Origin: Candidatus Gastranaerophilales bacterium
GTDB taxonomy: Bacteria; Cyanobacteriota; Vampirovibrionia; Gastranaerophilales; Gastranaerophilaceae
Assembly: GCA_944325735.1 (NCBI GenBank)
Contig: CALVBI010000002.1
Span: 124,001 to 188,000, forward strand
Direction: 5' to 3'
DNA length: 64,000 nucleotides
The notes under the pieces were generated by a model. That model searched no databases, was not told the DNA's origin, and saw only the letters and a list, made by a program, of their open reading frames with translations. Both the position numbers and the translations under genes were made by a program. Below are positions 25,466-32,454 of this stretch, piece by piece; position 1 is the stretch's first letter; each line of letters starts with the position of its first letter.

Positions 25466-26154
25466 TGGAAGAAGATTCAAGAAGACCTTCGCATATAAGT
25501 TATAAAGAATATCAAAAAAAAGTTACTAAAAATCCAAATGAAGGGATTATTATTTTTGTATCAGCATTTTTTATTTTGTTGTTGCTCTTTTTAGGCATTG
25601 CAAAACAAATTTCTCCGGAAGTAGATGTATCTATTGGAGATGATAATACTGCTGTTACAAGTTCTGATGTAGAATTAGACAAATCTTCTGTTGATGAAAG
25701 ATTAAAGTTGCTTCAAGATGAAGATAACGGTGCAAAAAAAGAAGATGAGACATTTGCGACAGAATTAGATGAAAAAGTAGTTTTGCCTGATCATAAAAAT
25801 AAAGATAAAGAATCAGCAGCAGATAATACAAAAACAGAGGAACCTATTACTCTACCTGATAAAGACGCAAATCCAAAACCCGCAGAAACTGCTTCACCTG
25901 CACCTAAGCCTGTAGCAGTTCAACAGCAGAGTGCATCAGCAAAAGTTGTTGTTGGTTATTATGCAACTAAAGAACAGGCAGAAGTTGCTAAGGGTATTAT
26001 TGCAGAATCAGGCATGAATATTTCTCCTTTTGTAAGAAGTATAGGAGGTGCGTATACAATTCAAGTTGGCTCTTATACTACTCGTGAAAAAGCTCAAAGT
26101 GTTGCTAATGATTTGTTGAGAAATAATTATCCTGCAAGAATTATAATGGAATAA
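25465..26154 (+). CDS. SPOR-domain membrane protein
   Basis: A 229-residue bitopic protein: cytoplasmic tail (1-28), one transmembrane helix (about 29-52; GIIIFVSAFFILLLLFLGIA), an acidic and Pro/Lys-rich periplasmic linker, and a C-terminal SPOR domain (about 155-229; KVVVGYYATKEQAEVAKGII, YTIQVGSYTTREKAQSVANDL). SPOR domains bind denuded glycans at the division septum. The start overlaps the DUF366 stop by one base (TAATG). It is the last gene of the operon, before a strong terminator. It probably acts with AmiC- and FtsQ-type division proteins. Confidence 0.9.
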   Translation: MEEDSRRPSHISYKEYQKKVTKNPNEGIIIFVSAFFILLLLFLGIAKQISPEVDVSIGDDNTAVTSSDVELDKSSVDERLKLLQDEDNGAKKEDETFATELDEKVVLPDHKNKDKESAADNTKTEEPITLPDKDANPKPAETASPAPKPVAVQQQSASAKVVVGYYATKEQAEVAKGIIAESGMNISPFVRSIGGAYTIQVGSYTTREKAQSVANDLLRNNYPARIIME

Positions 26155-26173
26155 ATGTTAATACAAAATAAAT

Positions 26174-26210
26174 AAAAAGATCTTTAATCATTAGATTAAA
26201 GATCTTTTTA
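26174..26210. terminator. Bidirectional terminator between the SPOR gene and surE
   Basis: AAAAAGATCTTTAATC and GATTAAAGATCTTTTT form a perfect 16-base stem with T-tracts on both strands; the two genes are convergent. Confidence 0.95.
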
Positions 26211-26231
26211 TATTTATTAATTTGTAAAAAT

Positions 26232-27026
26232 TTAATTAAACCAGTTGCAAGCATCACCTTTGCAAAGAATATTTTCAAGGCTAGACATTACATCTTCTTT
26301 AGTCATTTCATATGTGACAGGGGTAATTGAAATTTTATTGTTTTTTACAGCTGCAATATCTGTATTTGAATCTTCTGCTTCTGTAATTAATTCTCCTGCC
26401 ATCCAGTAGTATACTTTACCTCTTGGATCTATTCTTTTTTCATAATTATCAGTGAACATTTTTCGACCTAGTTCTGTAATTGCAACTCCTGCAATATCTT
26501 CTTCATCAAGAGCCGGTACATTGATATTTAAAATACTTTTTTTAGGAAAGCTAAATTCTTTAAGTTTTGGAAGTAGCAGATTTACAAATTTTGCAGCGTA
26601 TTTGAAATGCTCATATTCATAATTCATACTAGCTAAAGACATTGCGATACTAGGTACTCCAAGCATTGCACCTTCCATCGCGCAGCTGACAGTTCCAGAA
26701 TAAAGAATGTCTGCACCGAGATTGGGACCGTGGTTAATACCGGAAATTACTACATCAGGTTGTTCCTCTGGTGTTAAAATAGCATTAATACCTATTTTTA
26801 CACAATCACCAGGCGTCCCTGTTGTAACCCAGGCTCTTTTAACTCCATGATAAGCTTCAACTTCTTCAACGCGCAAAGGTGTATGCAATGTCAACGAATG
26901 ACCTGCAGCACTTCTTTCTCTATCCGGAGCAATTACATATACATCATGCTGCTGTGCAAGTGTTTCTGTCAGACATCTGATACCGTTTGCAGCAATGCCG
27001 TCATCATTTGATACTAATATTTTCAT
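26232..27026 (-). CDS. surE: 5'/3'-nucleotidase SurE
   Basis: A divalent-metal phosphatase acting on nucleoside monophosphates, also called survival protein. The 264-residue protein has the N-terminal metal site MKILVSNDDGI, then PDRERSAAGHSLTL, VTTGTPGDCVKIG, and the second metal motif VISGINHGPNLGADILYSGTVSCAMEG, all diagnostic. TTTAAAGGAGAG precedes the ATG. It is a single minus-strand gene with a shared bidirectional terminator. The last residues contain two Cys (ILCKGDACNWF), unusual but beyond the catalytic core. Confidence 0.97.
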   Translation of the reverse strand: MKILVSNDDGIAANGIRCLTETLAQQHDVYVIAPDRERSAAGHSLTLHTPLRVEEVEAYHGVKRAWVTTGTPGDCVKIGINAILTPEEQPDVVISGINHGPNLGADILYSGTVSCAMEGAMLGVPSIAMSLASMNYEYEHFKYAAKFVNLLLPKLKEFSFPKKSILNINVPALDEEDIAGVAITELGRKMFTDNYEKRIDPRGKVYYWMAGELITEAEDSNTDIAAVKNNKISITPVTYEMTKEDVMSSLENILCKGDACNWFN

Positions 27027-27156
27027 ATCTCTCCTTTAAATCCTCTTCTAAACCTTTATTAATATAATACTATAAGCATTTATAAACTAAAAATATTAAC
27101 TTTTGTAACAAAATATAAGATTGATATTAAAAATATAGCAATTATATATACTAAAA

Positions 27157-27297
27157 ATTTTTTATATACATGACACGAGGAAAAGCATAAAACGAGGAAT
27201 CAAAAACACGTTTTATTGCACACTACACTTCACACTATTACGAGGAATTATTCAAAGAATTCCAACGTCGTTTTCGAAAGGGAACGGCGTTTTTTTT
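27157..27297 (+). ncRNA. Candidate small RNA with three ACGAGGAA boxes
   Basis: A gene-free stretch with promoter-like TTGATA (27121-27126), 18 bases and TATATA (27145-27150), ending at a 12-pair terminator hairpin with a GAAA loop (27264-27291) and T7. Inside it, ACGAGGAA occurs three times (27175, 27192, 27240). One copy sits with AGGAA in the loop of the hairpin ATAAAACG/CGTTTTAT (27187-27216). No start codon leads to more than a few residues. The promoter-to-terminator layout with repeated unpaired GGA-type motifs fits a regulatory RNA, such as one that titrates a GGA-binding protein. No known RNA family is recognised. Confidence 0.45.
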
Positions 27298-27326
27298 ATC
27301 TATTCTAAGTTAACCAAAATAATTTA

Positions 27327-27467
27327 TTATTTCAAAACAACAGCTAAAACTTCAGCAAGTTTACCTGATTTATTGTTTTTGAATTTAATTTCTTTTTTTG
27401 TATTTTCTGGGGTAAACTCTGATTTTTGATAATTGATTAAGTATTTCATGAATTCAGGACTAAACAT
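27327..27467 (-). CDS. Small protein, 46 residues, unknown
   Basis: A short frame starting MFSPEFMKYL at ATG 27467 with a textbook ribosome binding site AAAGGAG six bases upstream. The product is basic (ENTKKEIKFKNNKSGK) and ends in a hydrophobic stretch LAEVLAVVLK. No family is recognised. It stands convergent to the candidate small RNA and divergent from sdaAB. The strong binding site and Lys/Asn codon use typical of the window argue that it is translated. Confidence 0.55.
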   Translation of the reverse strand: MFSPEFMKYLINYQKSEFTPENTKKEIKFKNNKSGKLAEVLAVVLK

Positions 27468-27609
27468 CTTACTCCTTTACTACACTAAAATTCCCTACAC
27501 ACTTTGTATATATATAAAACCACAAAAAAGTTAATTATTGTCATAAATTTACAAATTATTTACAATAATTAATGAGATGTTATAATTTTTATATATAAGG
27601 AATTTTATT

Positions 27610-28278
27610 ATGCGTCAATCTTCAATTATAGATATAATTTCCCCGATTATGGCAGGGCCATCAAGTTCTCATACTGCAGGAGCTGTTAGGTTGGGACTTT
27701 TGGCTAGGAATGTTTATAATACTAAGCCTGATAAAATTACCTTTAAATTATATAATTCTTATGCGCATACAGGAAAAGGCCATGGTACTGATAAAGGCTT
27801 GCTTGCTGGAATTTTGGGCTTTTCTGTTGATGATGTAAGAATTAAAAATGTTTTTGATACTCCTGAAGCTCAAGAATTGAATTATAGTTTTGAGTTTTTA
27901 GATGATTTTAATAGACATCCAAATGCTGTTGATTTTATATTTGAAGGTGGTTTGAATATGACAGTTTCAGGTGATTCTATTGGTGCTGGGGAAATTTTGT
28001 TGACTAAAATTAATAATTTCTCAGTAAATTTAGATGGCAAATATAATACGTTACTTGTTGTGTATGAAGATGTTCCAGGAGTAATTTCAGCTGTTACTCA
28101 TATTATTCAAGAAGATAATGTAAATATTGCATCATTACATTGTGATAGAAGCGGTAAAGGGAAAGATGCTTCTATGTGTATTTGTGTGGATGGTGAATTA
28201 TCAAAGAAATGCTTAAATGCTGTCAGTGATTTAAAAAAGATGTATATTGTCAGATATATTAAGAAATTAGAAAGTTAA
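27610..28278 (+). CDS. sdaAB: L-serine dehydratase, iron-sulfur-dependent, beta subunit
   Basis: The beta subunit of the heterodimeric, oxygen-sensitive enzyme that deaminates L-serine to pyruvate and ammonia. The 222-residue protein has the signature DIISPIMAGPSSSHTAGAVRLGLLA at the N-terminus, SYAHTGKGHGTDKGLLAGILG, and a C-terminal ACT domain (about 148-222; LLVVYEDVPGVISAVTHIIQ), likely a serine-sensing regulatory module. It is followed six bases later by the alpha subunit. The use of this enzyme fits an anaerobic amino-acid-using metabolism. Confidence 0.95.
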   Translation: MRQSSIIDIISPIMAGPSSSHTAGAVRLGLLARNVYNTKPDKITFKLYNSYAHTGKGHGTDKGLLAGILGFSVDDVRIKNVFDTPEAQELNYSFEFLDDFNRHPNAVDFIFEGGLNMTVSGDSIGAGEILLTKINNFSVNLDGKYNTLLVVYEDVPGVISAVTHIIQEDNVNIASLHCDRSGKGKDASMCICVDGELSKKCLNAVSDLKKMYIVRYIKKLES

Positions 28279-28284
28279 TAAGAT

Positions 28285-29157
28285 ATGGATCAGGTAATAA
28301 CTACTTTTAGACAATTATATTATGTTTGTAAGGCTTCAAATAAAAAAATCTATGAAGTAGCTCTTGATAATGAAGTTGCAAAGGGGGAATATTCTGAATA
28401 TACTGTCCGTTTGCAGGCGAAAAAAAGTTTAGATGCTATGAAAGAAGCAATTAAAATTGGGCTAAAGTCTACAGAAAAATCTCCAAGTGGTATGAGTGGA
28501 GATGATTGTAATAAGTTACAAAAATCAATTTGTTCATCAATTCTAGGGGATACAGCGAGAAAAATTATGATATATGCTCTTGCTACAAGTGAACAAAATT
28601 TGCGAATGGGTACAATTGTTGCTTGTCCAACTGCTGGTTCGTGTGGTATTGTCCCTTCTGTTTTAATAGCTTTTGCGGAAGATAATAATATTCCTGAGGG
28701 AGAGCAGATAAATGCTTTAATTACAGCAGGAGAAGTTGGAAGACTTGTTTCGAATAAAATGGCATTAGCTGGTGCTGTGGGCGGGTGTCAGGCTGAATGT
28801 GGTGTAGCTGCTGCTATGGCAACTGCTGCTTTGACTCAAATGAGAGGCGGTAGTGTAAAACAAGTTATTAATGCTGTTGCGTTGGCTTTAAAAAATATTT
28901 TAGGACTTACTTGTGATCCTGTGTGTGGTTTGGTAGAAATTCCTTGTGTAAAAAGAAATCCGTTTTTGGCAATTCATGCTGTTACTGCATCAGAACTTGC
29001 TATGGCTGATATAATTTCTAAAATACCTATTGATGAAGTTGTAGATGCAATGGAACAAACTGGGAAATTAATGTCGCCGTTATTAAAAGAAAGTTCTCAA
29101 GGTGGTCTTGCAAAAACAAAGACTGCTATTGCTCTTGAAAAAAATATTTTAAAATAA
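28285..29157 (+). CDS. sdaAA: L-serine dehydratase, iron-sulfur-dependent, alpha subunit
   Basis: The catalytic subunit carrying a [4Fe-4S] cluster. The 290-residue protein shows the typical SPSGMSGDDC motif (about 68-77), VACPTAGSCGIVPSVL, AGAVGGCQAECGVA and LTCDPVCGLVEIPCVKRN, which together supply the cluster cysteines. It ends with GGLAKT-type sequence as in the family. The spacing of 6 bases to sdaAB indicates one transcript. The cluster makes the enzyme sensitive to oxygen. Confidence 0.95.
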   Translation: MDQVITTFRQLYYVCKASNKKIYEVALDNEVAKGEYSEYTVRLQAKKSLDAMKEAIKIGLKSTEKSPSGMSGDDCNKLQKSICSSILGDTARKIMIYALATSEQNLRMGTIVACPTAGSCGIVPSVLIAFAEDNNIPEGEQINALITAGEVGRLVSNKMALAGAVGGCQAECGVAAAMATAALTQMRGGSVKQVINAVALALKNILGLTCDPVCGLVEIPCVKRNPFLAIHAVTASELAMADIISKIPIDEVVDAMEQTGKLMSPLLKESSQGGLAKTKTAIALEKNILK

Positions 29158-29267
29158 ATATTTTGTAAACATATGTAACAAAATTGAAGAAAAAAAGCAA
29201 TTTTGTGGAATTTATATCCTTAGTATATATATAAGAGATATGGGTATAATACTAAGGAGATATAATT

Positions 29268-29483
29268 ATGACAACTGGGCGTATTGATGCAATTGGATTT
29301 GAGGATAAGACAAATAGACCATCGTATTCTACTCAAGTGAAAAAGAAAAATCCTTGGGAAAATATAGGTGCCTTAATGAACGGTTTCGGGTCATATATCA
29401 ATAATTTACCAGATAATTTTAACAGTGCATTTACTGTTGGAAAACAAGGTGGTACTCAAGAAGTCGGGGCGTTTAAAGCTTAG
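29268..29483 (+). CDS. Small protein, 71 residues, unknown
   Basis: A Gly/Asn-rich soluble protein (MTTGRIDAIGFEDK…) with AAGGAGAT upstream of the ATG. The middle NPWENIGALMNGFGSYINNLPDNF may form a short amphipathic helix pair; the ends are polar and probably disordered. There is no signal peptide and no recognised family. It lies between the serine dehydratase genes and coaX, with its own upstream AT-rich region. Abundant or structural small proteins of this kind often go unannotated. Confidence 0.6.
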   Translation: MTTGRIDAIGFEDKTNRPSYSTQVKKKNPWENIGALMNGFGSYINNLPDNFNSAFTVGKQGGTQEVGAFKA

Positions 29484-29512
29484 ATTTTTTGCAAAAAGTT
29501 TTTCTTTGTAAT

Positions 29513-29540
29513 AAACTAATCTTCGAAAGAGGATTAGTTT
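29513..29540 (+). promoter_or_regulatory. Hairpin covering the coaX ribosome binding site
   Basis: AAACTAATCTTC and GAGGATTAGTTT pair over 12 positions (one G-T) around a GAAA loop. The GAGG that should serve coaX (ATG 29545) lies in the right arm. It may be a weak terminator of the small gene upstream, lacking a proper T-tract, or a translational gate on coaX. Confidence 0.55.
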
Positions 29541-29544
29541 ATTT

Positions 29545-30333
29545 ATGTTATTAACAGCCGATATTGGAAATACAAGTATTACACTAGGTTTATTTGACGA
29601 TGATGCGTTGATTGAAGAATATCGATTAGCGGCAGATAAGGATTTGTCTTTAGAAGAATATGAGGTTTTATTAAAATCTTTATTCCGTAATTATAATATA
29701 GATGGCTGCATTATATCATCTGTTGTTGAAGAATTGACTAAAAAATTTAAGACATCTGTTGATAATGTATTTAAAATTGATTCTATGATTTTATCTACTG
29801 ATATTAATACAGGCATAAAAATAGCTTTGGATAATCCAAAAGAAGCTGGTGCTGATAGAATCGCGAATGCTGTTGGTGCGTATGTTTTATACAAACATCC
29901 TGTTATTGTTGTTGATTTAGGTACAGCAACTACTTTTGATGTTGTTGATTCTAATGGTGATTTTATCGGTGGAATTATAACCTTAGGTGTGACTTCTCAA
30001 TTAAAAGCATTAAATAAATTTACTTCAAAATTGCCTAGAATAGAGGTTTCTCTTTCTAATAATGCAATAGGGCATAATACAAATGATGCAATTCTGTCAG
30101 GAGTTTTGAGAGGCACTGCATCTATGATTGACGGTTTAATTGAACAATGTGAAAAAGAACTTGGATCCAAAGTTATTGTTGTTGCAACAGGCGGATATTC
30201 TGGTTTGATTTCAAATTATTTGAAAAGACCTTTTGATTTTATTAATCCGACTTTAACTCTTGAAGGGTTAAGATATCTATATCAAATTAACAAATTAGAT
30301 GTCGTAGGTGAATTGCAAAAAGTTACCCATTAA
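29545..30333 (+). CDS. coaX: Type III pantothenate kinase
   Basis: Phosphorylates pantothenate, the first step of CoA synthesis. The 262-residue ASKHA-fold protein shows the phosphate motif LTADIGNTSITLGLF, the PKEAGADRIANAVGAY motif, VVDLGTATTFDVV (second phosphate motif with catalytic Asp) and VVATGGYSGLI (adenosine motif). Type III enzymes need a monovalent cation and are not inhibited by CoA. Its 3' end overlaps the convergent rex gene by 39 bases. panD, providing beta-alanine for the same pathway, is at 53436-53789. Confidence 0.95.
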   Translation: MLLTADIGNTSITLGLFDDDALIEEYRLAADKDLSLEEYEVLLKSLFRNYNIDGCIISSVVEELTKKFKTSVDNVFKIDSMILSTDINTGIKIALDNPKEAGADRIANAVGAYVLYKHPVIVVDLGTATTFDVVDSNGDFIGGIITLGVTSQLKALNKFTSKLPRIEVSLSNNAIGHNTNDAILSGVLRGTASMIDGLIEQCEKELGSKVIVVATGGYSGLISNYLKRPFDFINPTLTLEGLRYLYQINKLDVVGELQKVTH

Positions 30334-30909
30334 ATTTTCGTTCCAAACTTGGACATTATTAGGTACAGATAGGACAACTGGAGCAAAATTCCAAATGTAG
30401 CTAATGTTTGATTTTACTAAGAAATCTGCAGTTCTTTGCGCAAATTGTCTTGGAACTGTTAATATTGCAATATCTACTTCATTATTCTCTGCTATTTTTG
30501 GTAATTCAGATATATTTTTAATTTCCATACCATTGATTATTTTGCCTATTTTTTTAGGGTCATTATCAAATAATGCGATAATATTTAGACCATAATCTGT
30601 GAAATTTCCGTAATTTGCAATTGCTGTTCCTAGGTTTCCTGCTCCGATTATGAAAGCTTTTTTATTTTTTTTGAAACCTAGTGTTTTTTCTATGGCTATT
30701 TTTAGTTCTTTTACGATATAACCTACTCTACTTTTACCTGAATTATCAAGGTAATTTATGTCTTTTCTGACCTGAGAATCATCTATATTTAATAATTGGG
30801 CAATTTGTTTGCTTGAGATAAATTCTGTCTTATTGTTTATAAAATCAGATAAAATACAATGATATAGGGTTAATCTGTTTATAACTTTTTCTGGTATTTT
30901 CTTATCCAT
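30295..30909 (-). CDS. rex: Redox-sensing transcriptional repressor Rex
   Basis: Rex represses fermentation and respiration genes and leaves DNA when NADH rises. The 204-residue protein has a winged helix (about 1-80; YHCILSDFI, ISSKQIAQLLNIDDSQVRKDINYL) and a Rossmann NADH domain (FIIGAGNLGTAIANY, ALFDNDPKKIGKII, IAILTVP, and the C-terminal domain-swapped helix). All are typical. The last 13 codons lie over the 3' end of coaX. Upstream is the duplicated non-coding unit at 30951-31406, which lies in the same direction. Confidence 0.95.
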   Translation of the reverse strand: MDKKIPEKVINRLTLYHCILSDFINNKTEFISSKQIAQLLNIDDSQVRKDINYLDNSGKSRVGYIVKELKIAIEKTLGFKKNKKAFIIGAGNLGTAIANYGNFTDYGLNIIALFDNDPKKIGKIINGMEIKNISELPKIAENNEVDIAILTVPRQFAQRTADFLVKSNISYIWNFAPVVLSVPNNVQVWNENLMGNFLQFTYDI

Positions 30910-30950
30910 AATATAATTATATCACGAAGTTTAATCTTGATGAATTTAAA

Positions 30951-31160
30951 CAAAAAAAATGACGAGGTTGCAATTTAACTTCGTCAAAGCTTATGAATTA
31001 TATATGTATTGTTGTGTTAGCTCCAATTCTTTCTAAACGATTCGATTTTTTCTCTATTAAATATATACCCGCTAACTAATTCTTTATAACTATATGTGAA
31101 GAAATATTTCTAATTCTTTAGGATTAGTTGATTATATTTGTAGTCTAAAGAATTAGTTTT
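30951..31160 (-). ncRNA. Tandem non-coding unit, copy 1 (nearer rex)
   Basis: One of two direct copies about 244 bases apart with high identity. Read on the minus strand it starts with a 12-base stem CTAATTCTTTAG/CTAAAGAATTAG (31156-31145 with 31121-31110). It continues through the conserved core AGAGAAAAAATCGAATCG and GGAGCTAACACAACAATAC, and ends at a terminator-like hairpin GACGA…TCGTC followed by ATTTTTTTT (30985-30952). No frame of useful length is conserved between the copies. It looks like a small RNA or a 3' UTR element; its family is unknown. Confidence 0.5.
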
Positions 31161-31194
31161 AAATAATATGATTTATTATACTCTTATAAGAGTG

Positions 31195-31406
31195 CAAAAA
31201 AAATGACGAGGTTGCAATCAATCTTCGTCAAATCTTATAAATTATATATGTATTGTTGTGTTAGCTCCAGCTCTTTCTATTCGATTCGATTTTTTCTCTA
31301 TATTATATATATACCCTATAACTAATTCTTTTTAACTATATGTAAAGAAATATTGCTAATTCTTTAGAATTAGTTTTTAATATTTAGCAGTCTAAAGGAT
31401 TAATTA
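31195..31406 (-). ncRNA. Tandem non-coding unit, copy 2 (after the zinc-finger gene)
   Basis: The second copy begins at the stop region of the gene ending at 31400, so it may be that gene's 3' UTR. It has the inner palindrome CTAATTCTAAAGAATTAG, the same core (AGAGAAAAAATCGAATCG, GGAGCTAACACAACAATAC) and the same GACGA/TCGTC hairpin with T-tract (31229-31196). TATAAT sits just before the core on the minus strand, a possible -10. A short palindrome ACTCTTATAAGAGT separates the copies. Confidence 0.5.
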
Positions 31407-31714
31407 TTTGAGCGGCTTTCTTCTTCCTTGACAAAATTTGCGAGTTGTTCTAAATGTTTGTCTTCTATAGCATCAATAAGATCTTTTACTGATTTTAATC
31501 GATTTAGAGCAAATCCTGTTTCTGCTAACAACACACAATCATTACATAATCTGTATCCTTCATATTCAATTGAGCCTGCAAGGCATTTATTTTCTCCACA
31601 GCAGTCGCAATCAAAATATTCATCTACAATGTCTGGGTTGTCTTCAATATCGTCTAATCTCATTTGTTCAACGACTTGTGACATTTCTTCTATAATTTCT
31701 TTTTCTGTTTTCAT
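31400..31714 (-). CDS. Small acidic protein with a Cys4 zinc-finger-like motif
   Basis: A 104-residue soluble protein. Residues 34-62 contain FDCDCCGENKC and CNDC, a likely zinc ribbon. The N-terminal part is an acidic helix (EKEIIEEMSQVVEQMRLDD) and the C-terminal part a helical segment. The family is not recognised. It lies 8 bases after pdxJ on the same strand, as the last gene of a murT-pdxJ unit, and its stop region merges into a duplicated non-coding element. A nucleic-acid or protein-binding adaptor is a reasonable but unproven guess. Confidence 0.65.
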   Translation of the reverse strand: MKTEKEIIEEMSQVVEQMRLDDIEDNPDIVDEYFDCDCCGENKCLAGSIEYEGYRLCNDCVLLAETGFALNRLKSVKDLIDAIEDKHLEQLANFVKEEESRSNN

Positions 31715-31722
31715 TTTTATTC

Positions 31723-32433
31723 CTATTTAATTAGTTCATTCATTTTTGTAACAGCTTCTGGTAGTCCTGTAAATACTGCACGAGAGATAATGCTGTGACC
31801 GATATTTAGTTCGTGTAAATCTTTAATTTCATGCATTCTATGAACATTTTCATAATTTAGTCCGTGTCCAGCATTTACTTTTAAACCTAGTGATTGGGCT
31901 AATTCAGCTGATTTTTTTAATTTTTGGAATTCTTCTTCTTCCTCTTGATATCCGAAAGATTCTGCATAAGCTCCTGTGTGCATTTCAATAAATTGGGCAC
32001 CTGTTTTAGCAGAAGCTTTTACTTGTTCTTCTTCAGGATCAATAAATAAGCTTACAATAATTCCTGCGTCAAGTAGAGGTTTGATGAACTCTGTTACTTT
32101 ATCTAATTGTCCTGCAACATCAAGCCCGCCTTCTGTTGTAACTTCTTGACGTTTTTCTGGGACAAGACAGATTGAATAAGGTTTTATATCAAGAGCTATT
32201 TTTTGAATATCTTCAGCCATAGCCATTTCAAGGTTAAGTCTTGTTTTTAGCATATTGATAAGAGAATATACATCTTCGTCTTTTATATGTCTTCTGTCTT
32301 CTCTTAAATGTGTTGTAATAGAAGATGCTCCGTTTGCTTCAGCTATTTCTGCGGCTTTTTCAACACTTGGTTCTACTCCGCCTCTTGCATTTCTTAGAGT
32401 TGCTATATGATCTATATTTACGCCTAATAACAT
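31723..32433 (-). CDS. pdxJ: Pyridoxine 5'-phosphate synthase
   Basis: Condenses 1-deoxyxylulose 5-phosphate with 3-amino-2-oxopropyl phosphate to pyridoxine 5'-phosphate, in the DXP-dependent vitamin B6 route. The 236-residue TIM barrel shows GVNIDHIATLRNARGG, ITTHLREDRRHI, EMAMAEDI, CLVPEKRQEVTTEGGLDV, IEMHTGAYA, VNAGHGLNY and ELNIGHSIISRAVF, all family hallmarks. It lies 21 bases after murT in the same direction, so both may share a transcript. Confidence 0.97.
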   Translation of the reverse strand: MLLGVNIDHIATLRNARGGVEPSVEKAAEIAEANGASSITTHLREDRRHIKDEDVYSLINMLKTRLNLEMAMAEDIQKIALDIKPYSICLVPEKRQEVTTEGGLDVAGQLDKVTEFIKPLLDAGIIVSLFIDPEEEQVKASAKTGAQFIEMHTGAYAESFGYQEEEEEFQKLKKSAELAQSLGLKVNAGHGLNYENVHRMHEIKDLHELNIGHSIISRAVFTGLPEAVTKMNELIK

Positions 32434-32454
32434 AATTTGACCTCTTTTCTTTTT

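Noticed and set aside
27157-27297. The small RNA candidate as 6S RNA, tmRNA or SRP RNA
   Set aside because: No long internal bulged helix (6S), no tRNA-like ends (tmRNA) and no conserved GGAA-tetraloop domain of SRP RNA.
31081-31125. A Rex operator in the duplicated element (AGAAATATTTCT)
   Set aside because: The palindrome occurs in copy 1 only and lacks the flanking TTGTG/CACAA half-sites; copy 2 has lost the symmetry.
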